Positions 1 to 7,393 of a DNA stretch of 9,450 nt are shown piece by piece. A program made the translations under genes and the position numbers. Positions within the stretch are counted from its first letter, which is position 1. The number at the start of each line of letters is the position of its first letter. The notes below the pieces were generated by a model. That model saw only the letters and a list, made by a program, of their open reading frames with translations, did not search any database and was not told where the DNA came from. This DNA comes from Prevotella sp. (GTDB taxonomy: Bacteria; Bacteroidota; Bacteroidia; Bacteroidales; Bacteroidaceae): assembly GCA_022511055.1 (NCBI GenBank), contig JAFLSH010000111.1, positions 1-9,450 of the forward strand. Direction: 5' to 3'.

Positions 1-49
1 GACCCCGAGATTACAAATCACGTGCTCTGGCCAACTGAGCTAAAGAGGC
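1..49 (-). tRNA. tRNA-Thr (anticodon TGT), 3' part cut off by the window edge
   Basis: Read on the minus strand from 49 downwards, the sequence gives a 5' acceptor strand (GCCTCTT), a D arm with stem GCTC/GAGC, and an anticodon arm with the seven-base loop TTTGTAA (positions 17-11). The anticodon TGT is at positions 15-13 and decodes ACA (and probably other ACN) threonine codons. The variable loop begins at the window edge. The T arm, 3' acceptor strand and any CCA lie outside, so the gene is partial only because of the window. The anticodon stem CGTGA/TCTCG has four pairs and a central T-T mismatch. The 5' end is 3 nt from the 3' end of the SRP RNA on the same strand, so the two are probably one transcript. 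Confidence 0.93.
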
Positions 50-52
50 GGG

Positions 53-150
53 TGGACAAGCTGACTGTATCGCGCCGCTACAACCAAGTACCTTTGCTGC
101 GTTCCCGCCCTGGAGGATTCCGAGGGAGCTGGCCGTACAGGACTTGTCCA
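53..150 (-). ncRNA. ffs: Signal recognition particle RNA, small bacterial (4.5S-like) type
   Basis: This RNA is the scaffold of the bacterial SRP, which binds the Ffh protein and targets ribosomes making membrane proteins to FtsY and the translocon. On the minus strand the apical hairpin is clear: stem GCG/CGC closing a GGAA tetraloop (plus-strand positions 99-108), followed by the internal-loop strand AGCA that faces AGG on the other side. This is the conserved Ffh M-domain binding site of helix 8. The ends pair over 8 nt, TGGACAAG at the 5' end (150-143) with CTTGTCCA at the 3' end (60-53), closing the long rod expected of a small SRP RNA of about 100 nt. Exact ends are inferred from this pairing. 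It lies directly upstream of tRNA-Thr and may share its transcript. Confidence 0.93.
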
Positions 151-171
151 TGTGGCTTTGAAAAGCGGGTG

Positions 172-179
172 CAAAGGTA
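172..179 (-). promoter_or_regulatory. Probable promoter -7 box for the SRP RNA / tRNA-Thr transcript
   Basis: Read on the minus strand this is TACCTTTG, a full match to the Bacteroidetes sigma-ABfr -7 consensus TAnnTTTG. It lies about 20 nt upstream of the inferred SRP RNA 5' end, the right place for a start site near 160-166 and a short 5' leader. I see no TTTG-like -33 element at the usual distance. That stretch (about 181-215) is AT-rich with repeated TTAAGAA motifs. Confidence 0.6.
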
Positions 180-275
180 CAATAATTAATTAAGAATTAA
201 GAATCATGTATTAAGATTTTTCTTGTTTTTAACGATTTTTTGTGTCTTACTCCTCGTTATGTGCAGGAAAATGAG

Positions 276-283
276 TAATTTTG
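276..283 (+). promoter_or_regulatory. Probable promoter -7 box for the DUF4199-to-Crp gene run
   Basis: TAATTTTG matches the Bacteroidetes -7 consensus TAnnTTTG and would start transcription around 290, giving a leader of only about 20 nt before the ATG at 312. A TTTG occurs at 239-242 but is too far upstream for a -33 element, so that half is weak or absent. The surrounding 14 nt (275-288) recur exactly in front of the M3 peptidase gene at 4788-4801. Confidence 0.6.
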
Positions 284-311
284 CAGGCAAATAGTTTGAC
301 TATTGCAGAAA

Positions 312-851
312 ATGACACCAGCGGAATATGTTCAGTTGAGGGCTTTTGCCCGGCAAGACGGTTGCCTGTTGGCAATAGTGTGGATTGTCAGCTTTGCCTT
401 CTATGTGGCGGGCATAGGCAACCCAGTCTATAGCATGGCTGCCTTGGTGCTGATGGTGATAACGCCTTTCTATGTCGCCAAACGCCTGAGGCGCTTCCGC
501 GATGAAGACCGCGGCGGGGTCATCTCGCTGATGCGCGGGTGGGCTTTTGTCATCTTGGTCTTTTTCTATGCCGCCATCTTGCTGGCGGTGGCGCAGTATG
601 TCTATTTTGCCTTTCTTGACCAGGGCTATCTCGTGTCTTCCTTTGCGGAGATGCTGCATTCGGCCGAGGGAAAGCAGATGCTCGACCAGTATGGCATGCA
701 GCAGGCCATGGATGAGAGCCTGAAGGCCATGGCAGAGATGCGCCCCATAGACTACGCGCTGAACGTGCTGACCATGAATATCACGATTGGCATTGTCTTG
801 GGGCTGCCGATAGCGGCCCTGCTGCAAAGGAACATTAAAACAGAACGTTGA
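312..851 (+). CDS. DUF4199 domain-containing integral membrane protein
   Basis: This 179-residue protein has four hydrophobic segments, at about residues 16-35, 39-56, 76-98 and 151-172. A basic cytoplasmic-looking stretch (KRLRRFRDEDR, about 58-67) follows the second, and an amphipathic region of about 50 residues lies between the third and fourth. The layout and motifs such as AQYVYFAFLD fit DUF4199, a Bacteroidetes membrane family without a known biochemical function. I chose ATG 312 because an upstream TTG at 303 adds only three residues and sits right after the promoter box. No Shine-Dalgarno sequence is evident. The glycosyltransferase gene begins 13 nt after the stop. From memory, DUF4199 genes often precede this kind of glycosyltransferase in Bacteroidetes, so a role beside that enzyme in the inner membrane is a reasonable inference but not shown. 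Confidence 0.85.
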   Translation: MTPAEYVQLRAFARQDGCLLAIVWIVSFAFYVAGIGNPVYSMAALVLMVITPFYVAKRLRRFRDEDRGGVISLMRGWAFVILVFFYAAILLAVAQYVYFAFLDQGYLVSSFAEMLHSAEGKQMLDQYGMQQAMDESLKAMAEMRPIDYALNVLTMNITIGIVLGLPIAALLQRNIKTER

Positions 852-864
852 AACACACAACCAG

Positions 865-1803
865 ATGGATATTTCAGTTGTCATACCCTTGTTTAATGAA
901 GAGGAGTCTATCCCTGAGCTGTATGCGTGGATAGAGCGGGTGATGCGCGAGCATGGCTTTGACTACGAGGCCATTTTCATCAGTGATGGCTCGACAGACC
1001 GCTCGTGGAGCATTATAGAAGAGCTGCACCAGAAGCACCCGGAGCAGGTGAAGGGCATCAAGTTTCGCCGTAACTACGGCAAGAGCCCGGCTCTTTATTG
1101 CGGTTTTGAGCAGGCAAAGGGCGATGTAATCATCACCATGGATGCCGATTTGCAGGATTCGCCCGATGAAATTCCCGGCTTGTTCCGCATGATAAAGGAA
1201 GAGGGCTATGACTTGGTCAGCGGCTACAAGCAGAAACGCTATGACCCCATTTCCAAGACCCTGCCGACCAAACTGTTCAACGCCACGGCGCGCAAGGTGA
1301 GCGGCATCAAGAATCTGCACGATTTCAACTGCGGCCTGAAGGCATACCGAAGGGAAGTGGTCAAGAACATAGAGGTCTATGGCGAGATGCACCGCTACAT
1401 TCCCTATCTGGCAAAAAATGCCGGGTTTGACAAAATTGGCGAGAAGGTGGTGCATCACCAGGCGCGCAAGTACGGCGAATCGAAGTTCATGGGCTGGAAC
1501 CGCTTTGTGAACGGCTATCTGGACTTGCTGACCCTCTGGTTTCTCTCCACGTTTGGCAAGAAGCCCATGCACGTCTTCGGCTTCCTTGGCTCTCTGATGT
1601 TCATGGTGGGTTTCTTGGCGGCCATCTTCTTGGCTGTCGGCAAGCTGATGGGCAAGCTGTGGATTACTGACTCTCCGTTCTTCTACATTGCGCTGACCAT
1701 GATGGTGATGGGCACTCAGCTGTTCATGACAGGCTTTCTGGGCGACCTGATTAGCCGCTCTTCGCAGAACAGGAATGACTACCAGGTGGAAACGATGATA
1801 TAA
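865..1803 (+). CDS. Family 2 glycosyltransferase, polyprenyl-phosphate sugar transferase type (GtrB/DPM1-like)
   Basis: A GT-A glycosyltransferase of 312 residues that probably moves a sugar from a nucleotide donor to undecaprenyl phosphate on the cytoplasmic face of the inner membrane. The N-terminal catalytic domain has the opening VVIPLFNEEE (residues 5-14), the donor-binding DGSTD (41-45) and the metal-binding DADLQD (93-98). A basic segment near 197-208 (HHQARKYGESKF) matches the active-site region of this subfamily. Two hydrophobic helices follow, at about 236-259 and 271-295, as in GtrB-like enzymes, and the tail ends in a tyrosine/glutamate motif (YQVE). The length is normal for the family. 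The sugar and the final acceptor cannot be read from sequence. It sits between DUF4199 and the DUF6452-like gene, with gaps of 13 and 20 nt, so co-transcription is likely. Confidence 0.93.
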   Translation: MDISVVIPLFNEEESIPELYAWIERVMREHGFDYEAIFISDGSTDRSWSIIEELHQKHPEQVKGIKFRRNYGKSPALYCGFEQAKGDVIITMDADLQDSPDEIPGLFRMIKEEGYDLVSGYKQKRYDPISKTLPTKLFNATARKVSGIKNLHDFNCGLKAYRREVVKNIEVYGEMHRYIPYLAKNAGFDKIGEKVVHHQARKYGESKFMGWNRFVNGYLDLLTLWFLSTFGKKPMHVFGFLGSLMFMVGFLAAIFLAVGKLMGKLWITDSPFFYIALTMMVMGTQLFMTGFLGDLISRSSQNRNDYQVETMI

Positions 1804-1823
1804 CCAAATCAACGAAAAGCGGA

Positions 1824-2369
1824 ATGAAGGCAAGAAACATGTTCAGGGCGTTGTGGAACAAGGTTAACGGTAAGTTGCTGGGCGAGAGGCTGTTGCCGCT
1901 CACTCTCTGTCTGAGCTTTCTGCTCACTTTTGCCTGCTCATCTATTGACTGCCCCTTGCAGAACGTGGTCTATACGGCCTATACTTTCCACAAGGCCGAC
2001 ATGTCTCCCGACACTCTGAAAGACACCATGTTCGTGGTGTCGTTCCGGGCCGATGGCAGCGATACGGTCTTGTACAATTCCGGCATCGGGGCGACTTATT
2101 TCACACTGCCCATAGGCTATTCCAACCCGGAAGACACGCTTTACTTCCTTTTCTTCAATAATGACTATGAGGCAATAGACACGGTTTGGATAGCAAAAGA
2201 GAATTACCCGCATTTTGAGTCGGTGGATTGCAGCGCTTCGTTCTTCCACGAACTGACCGCTGTTCGGTGTACCCACAACGCCATTGACTCGATAGTCATT
2301 AACAATAAAGCAGTCACCTATGATGCTACAACGGAACATTTCCATCTGTATCTCAAGGCTCGCGATTAG
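1824..2369 (+). CDS. DUF6452-like protein, candidate lipoprotein
   Basis: A 181-residue exported protein of unknown function. It has a basic N-terminus, a hydrophobic stretch at about residues 23-37 and then Cys38 in the context LTFACSS, which may be the lipidated cysteine. The lipobox is not canonical (T-F-A at -3 to -1), so lipidation is plausible rather than certain. The segment SIDCPL just after it (40-45) and later cysteines at 136 and 149 resemble DUF6452 of Bacteroidales as I remember that family. The mature part is rich in beta-strand-like alternation. ATG 1824 is used; ATG 1839 is an alternative that also keeps the signal sequence. The end overlaps the next gene by 50 bp, and in Bacteroidetes these two families are often neighbours (from memory), which suggests a joint envelope role. 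Confidence 0.72.
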   Translation: MKARNMFRALWNKVNGKLLGERLLPLTLCLSFLLTFACSSIDCPLQNVVYTAYTFHKADMSPDTLKDTMFVVSFRADGSDTVLYNSGIGATYFTLPIGYSNPEDTLYFLFFNNDYEAIDTVWIAKENYPHFESVDCSASFFHELTAVRCTHNAIDSIVINNKAVTYDATTEHFHLYLKARD

Positions 2370-3009
2370 TCTGCTGCTGTGGTTGACCTGTCTGTCGGTC
2401 AGCGGGCAGAAACTCTTCCGCTTGGAGAAGGACTCCATTCCCCTGATGCGTGGCTTTCAGGTGTCCTTCGACCTTTTTGGTGCCGGCTTGTTGCAGCTTT
2501 CCGACTACGGCCAGTACGAAGGCGCGCTGCGGCTGAACTTGCACGACCAGTGGTTTCCCATTGTAGAGGTGGGCTACGGCAAGGCCGCCCACGAGCGCGA
2601 TGAGATAACGGGCATCACCTACAAGACGGCTGCGCCCTACTTCCGTGTTGGTGCTGATTTCAACCTGCTGAAGAAGAAGCATCAGGCCAACCGCCTGTTT
2701 GCGGGCTTCCGCTACGCCTATACTTCCTATAAGGTAGACCTGTTCCGCCAAGACCTTTTCGACCCGGTGTGGCATTGGCAGTCAGACTACAGTGTTGTCA
2801 GCGAGCCGTGTTCGCAACACTGGCTGGAAGTGGTCATGGGCATTGACTCCCAGATTTGGGGGCCGTTGCACTTGGGCTGGAGTGTCCGCTACAAGCGCCG
2901 ATTGGCTCATAATGACGGGGTTATAGGCAAGACATGGTACGTTCCCGGCTACGGAGTCACCGGCGACACGCGGCTTGGCGGTACGTTTAATTTCATTATC
3001 GACATTTAG
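2320..3009 (+). CDS. DUF6048-like protein, candidate outer-membrane beta-barrel
   Basis: A 229-residue protein with a clear signal peptide: hydrophobic core at about residues 13-28, probable cleavage after VSG at 29. The mature part shows repeated short alternating strands with aromatic ends (for example FQVSFDLFG at 46-54, APYFRVGADF at 105-114, LFAGFRYAYTSY at 126-137). It finishes with GGTFNFIIDI, an ending typical of small outer-membrane barrels. Both the length and the pairing with a DUF6452-like gene fit DUF6048, whose function is unknown. Starting at ATG 2320 (or 2323) means a 50 bp overlap with the previous gene in another frame. The next in-frame ATG (codon 43) would remove the signal peptide, so I consider the overlap real. 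The overlap points to translational coupling. Confidence 0.75.
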   Translation: MMLQRNISICISRLAISLLLWLTCLSVSGQKLFRLEKDSIPLMRGFQVSFDLFGAGLLQLSDYGQYEGALRLNLHDQWFPIVEVGYGKAAHERDEITGITYKTAAPYFRVGADFNLLKKKHQANRLFAGFRYAYTSYKVDLFRQDLFDPVWHWQSDYSVVSEPCSQHWLEVVMGIDSQIWGPLHLGWSVRYKRRLAHNDGVIGKTWYVPGYGVTGDTRLGGTFNFIIDI

Positions 3010-3017
3010 CAGCGGGC

Positions 3018-4043
3018 ATGACCAAAGAGGGAAAGAAAAAGCTGGCGTGGCAGTTGCCGTTCCTGATGTTGCTCATTGTGGGCTCAGTCTTTGTCATCAG
3101 GCAGCAGCGTTCCATGCCCTATCAGCACAACGAAGGCGCGGTGTTTGGCACGTTCTACAGCCTGACCTATCAGTCTGACCGTGACCTGCATCAGCTTGTC
3201 AGCGAGGAGCTTAGGCGCATTGACCTTTCGTTGTCGCCTTTCAACCGGCAGTCTGTGATTTCCGCCATTAACGAGAATCGCCCCACGGCGCTTGACGACA
3301 GTTTCATTGAGGTCTTCAAGCGGGCAAAGGCCATATCGGCCGAGACTGACGGCGCATTCGACATAACCGTGGCTCCGCTGGTCAATGCCTGGGGCTTTGG
3401 CTTTCGCGAAGGGGTCAGACCTTCCGCCCGGCAGGTCGACAGCCTGCGCGCGGTGATTGGTTTCCAGAAGGTAACCCTGCGAAACGGGAAGGTTGAGAAG
3501 GCCGACCCGCGAATGATGCTTGACTGCTCGGCCATTGCGAAAGGCTATGCGTGCGATGCCGTTGCGCGGCTGCTTCAGGCCAATGGCGTGCAGAACTACA
3601 TGGTCGAGATAGGCGGCGAGATTGTTACGCGCGGCATCAGCCCGAAGCGCCTGCCGTGGAAAATTGGCGTTACCAAGCCCACGGACGACAGCCTGGCCAC
3701 CAGCAACGAGCTGCAGACCATTCTGAACGTGACAGACATGGCCATGGCCACCAGCGGCAACTACCGCAATTTCTACTATCAGGATGGCAAGAAGCTGGCG
3801 CACACCATAGACCCGCGGACTGGCTATCCCGTGCAGCACAGCATCTTGTCTTCCACCGTCTTGGCCAGGGAGTGTGCCACGGCCGATGCCTATGCCACGG
3901 CCTTCATGGTCTTGGGCTTGGAGAAGGCCAAGGCCGTACTCGACAGGCACCCGGAACTGATGGCTTACTTCATCTATGCCGATGACAACGGGCAGAATGC
4001 CGTTTGGTTTTCGCCATCTTTGAAGGGCAAGATAGAGGACTGA
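3018..4043 (+). CDS. apbE: FAD:protein FMN transferase (ApbE family), membrane-anchored
   Basis: ApbE enzymes take FMN from FAD and attach it to a threonine of exported target proteins such as subunits of the NQR and RNF complexes. This 341-residue protein has the family motifs in order: GTFYSLTY (44-51), GAFDITVAPL (112-121), DCSAIAKGY (169-177), VEIGGE (196-201), SGNYRNF (246-252), HTIDPRTG (262-269) and ATADAYATA (287-295). The last two regions hold the magnesium-binding residues. The N-terminus has one hydrophobic segment at about 11-27 behind a lysine-rich start. There is no cysteine there, so this is a signal anchor and not the lipoprotein form common in the family. The active domain would face the periplasm. 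No flavinylation target is encoded in the window. It follows the barrel gene by 8 nt and precedes the regulator by 24 nt. Confidence 0.95.
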   Translation: MTKEGKKKLAWQLPFLMLLIVGSVFVIRQQRSMPYQHNEGAVFGTFYSLTYQSDRDLHQLVSEELRRIDLSLSPFNRQSVISAINENRPTALDDSFIEVFKRAKAISAETDGAFDITVAPLVNAWGFGFREGVRPSARQVDSLRAVIGFQKVTLRNGKVEKADPRMMLDCSAIAKGYACDAVARLLQANGVQNYMVEIGGEIVTRGISPKRLPWKIGVTKPTDDSLATSNELQTILNVTDMAMATSGNYRNFYYQDGKKLAHTIDPRTGYPVQHSILSSTVLARECATADAYATAFMVLGLEKAKAVLDRHPELMAYFIYADDNGQNAVWFSPSLKGKIED

Positions 4044-4067
4044 CAACTAAAGTTTCCAATCACCGCC

Positions 4068-4745
4068 ATGGCTACCCTGCAACTCTATGACCAGCTGTTA
4101 CAGTTCCCCTTGTTTCAGGGAATGAGCCGTGACGATTTGGTGCAGGTGGCCGGCCACACTCGGTTTGATTTCCAGAAATATGCCGCCCAGAAGACCATTG
4201 TGGGCGAGGGCGATGCCTGCACTCACTTCTATTTCCTGTTGTCAGGCACTCTGGGCGTTGAGACCTGCTCCGACAATCATTCCTATCGGGTGGTTGAGCA
4301 GTTGTCAGCCCCATACATGTTGCAGGCCGAGACCGTTTTCGGCTATTATCAGCGCTACACCCACACCTACCGCGCCCTGACCCCTGTCAACGTGATGCGC
4401 CTGGACCGCCAGGAGGTGATGCGCCTCTCCGAGCAGTTCCTTGTCTTCCGCATCAATCTGCTCAACCTCTTTGCCACTCAGTCGCAGAAGTGCTTGCGGC
4501 AGGTCTGGCGCCACAGCCCGCAGACACTTGACGAGCGTATAGTCCGCTTTTTTGTTCAGCATTGCATTCACCCCGCCGGGCCGAAGGTTTTCTATATTCT
4601 GATGACCCGGCTGGCCGACGAGCTGAACGACAGCCGCCTCGATGTCAGCCGCGCCCTCAACCGCCTTCAGGCTAAGGGCATGCTGAGCCTGCACCGCGGG
4701 CGAATAGAAATACCGCAGATGGAATACCTACTTATGAATGTTTAG
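4068..4745 (+). CDS. Crp/Fnr-family transcriptional regulator
   Basis: A 225-residue regulator with the usual two-part layout. The N-terminal cyclic-nucleotide-binding-like beta-roll covers about residues 5-115 (PLFQGMSRDDL at 14-24, FYFLLSGTLGVE at 54-65). It is followed by a long dimer helix at about 116-145 and a C-terminal winged helix-turn-helix at about 175-215 (helix-turn-helix LADELNDSRLDVSRALNRL at 182-200). The roll lacks the phosphate-binding arginine-serine motif of true cAMP receptors; the corresponding region reads AETVFGYYQRYTH. The cysteines (51, 67, 142, 166) are not arranged like the Fnr iron-sulfur cluster set, so the effector is unknown. It is the last gene of the run, 24 nt after apbE, and could regulate this operon or respond to envelope or redox state, but no target site is visible. 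Confidence 0.9.
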   Translation: MATLQLYDQLLQFPLFQGMSRDDLVQVAGHTRFDFQKYAAQKTIVGEGDACTHFYFLLSGTLGVETCSDNHSYRVVEQLSAPYMLQAETVFGYYQRYTHTYRALTPVNVMRLDRQEVMRLSEQFLVFRINLLNLFATQSQKCLRQVWRHSPQTLDERIVRFFVQHCIHPAGPKVFYILMTRLADELNDSRLDVSRALNRLQAKGMLSLHRGRIEIPQMEYLLMNV

Positions 4746-4788
4746 GGAATTTTAAGGTGCAATTCTTCATCATGTCATTATTTTGTTG

Positions 4789-4796
4789 TAATTTTG
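4789..4796 (+). promoter_or_regulatory. Probable promoter -7 box for the M3 peptidase gene
   Basis: TAATTTTG fits the Bacteroidetes consensus TAnnTTTG and lies 24 nt before the ATG at 4821. The 14 nt at 4788-4801 are identical to 275-288 in front of the first operon. There is no good -33 TTTG at the normal spacing; a TTTG at 4782-4785 is too close. With a stop codon at 4745, this box suggests that the peptidase gene starts a new transcript even though no terminator hairpin is seen in between. Confidence 0.6.
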
Positions 4797-4820
4797 CAGG
4801 CCGGTACAGAGAATGATGTT

Positions 4821-6905
<2,085 letters not shown>

Positions 6906-6953
6906 TGCTTCGTTTTCATCTGTACTAAATCGGAAATACATCAAAAAGAAGAC

Positions 6954-7379
6954 ATGATAAACTTAAAACAGCACCAACTGGACTCGCGCTACCTGCGCAT
7001 GGCACGAATCTGGGCCGAGAACTCCTACTGCCGCCGCCGGCAGGTGGGCGCACTGGTGGTCAAGGACCAGATGATTATCAGCGATGGCTACAACGGCACG
7101 CCAAGCGGATTCCCCAATGTCTGCGAGGACACCGCGAATGTGACCTACCCCTACGTGCTGCATGCCGAGGCCAACGCCATCACCAAGCTGGCCCGCAGCT
7201 CAAACAATTCTGACGGGGCAACCATCTATATCACCGCCTCGCCCTGCATCGAGTGCGCAAAGCTCATTATCCAGTCGGGCATCAGGCGCGTGGTCTATGG
7301 CGAGAAGTATCGCCTCACCGACGGCATCGACCTGCTCGAGCGGGCTGGCATAGAAGTTGAATATTTGGAAGTGGAATAA
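6954..7379 (+). CDS. Deoxycytidylate (dCMP) deaminase
   Basis: This enzyme converts dCMP to dUMP, supplying thymidylate synthase. The 141-residue protein has the zinc-dependent deaminase signature HAE (residues 70-72, with Glu72 as proton shuttle) and PCIEC (97-101, Cys98 and Cys101 as zinc ligands). The segment NGTPSGFP (47-54) is characteristic of dCMP deaminases and sets it apart from cytidine or tRNA adenosine deaminases. Two further cysteines, 26 and 57, are spaced much like the pair that binds a second, structural zinc in phage T4 dCMP deaminase; that part is inference. A purine-rich stretch (6944-6952) stands before the ATG. It follows the M3 peptidase by 48 nt without a visible promoter, and the S41 protease starts 14 nt after its stop. 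Confidence 0.95.
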   Translation: MINLKQHQLDSRYLRMARIWAENSYCRRRQVGALVVKDQMIISDGYNGTPSGFPNVCEDTANVTYPYVLHAEANAITKLARSSNNSDGATIYITASPCIECAKLIIQSGIRRVVYGEKYRLTDGIDLLERAGIEVEYLEVE

Positions 7380-7393
7380 TTAAGTTGGTTTTT

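Noticed and set aside
1..49. tRNA as an integration site of a mobile element
   Set aside because: There is no integrase, no repeated tRNA end and no foreign-looking genes in the window.
303..311. TTG start adding three residues to the DUF4199 protein
   Set aside because: ATG at 312 is a normal start and the TTG lies very close to the expected transcription start.
874..1833. Long minus-strand open frame opposite the glycosyltransferase gene, and similar ones at 3084-4046, 5928-6410 and 8360-9121
   Set aside because: They mirror the codon bias of real plus-strand genes, show no known motifs, and are compositionally odd (rich in His, Gln, Val, Ala).
3018..3101. ApbE as a lipoprotein
   Set aside because: No cysteine is present in or after the N-terminal hydrophobic segment; the first cysteine is at residue 170.
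4746..4788. Terminator between the Crp/Fnr gene and the M3 peptidase gene
   Set aside because: I could not find a stable GC-rich hairpin with a T-run in this AT-rich stretch.
4794..4820. TTG start adding nine residues to the M3 peptidase
   Set aside because: The TTG is part of the likely -7 promoter box; ATG 4821 leads directly into the conserved N-terminus.
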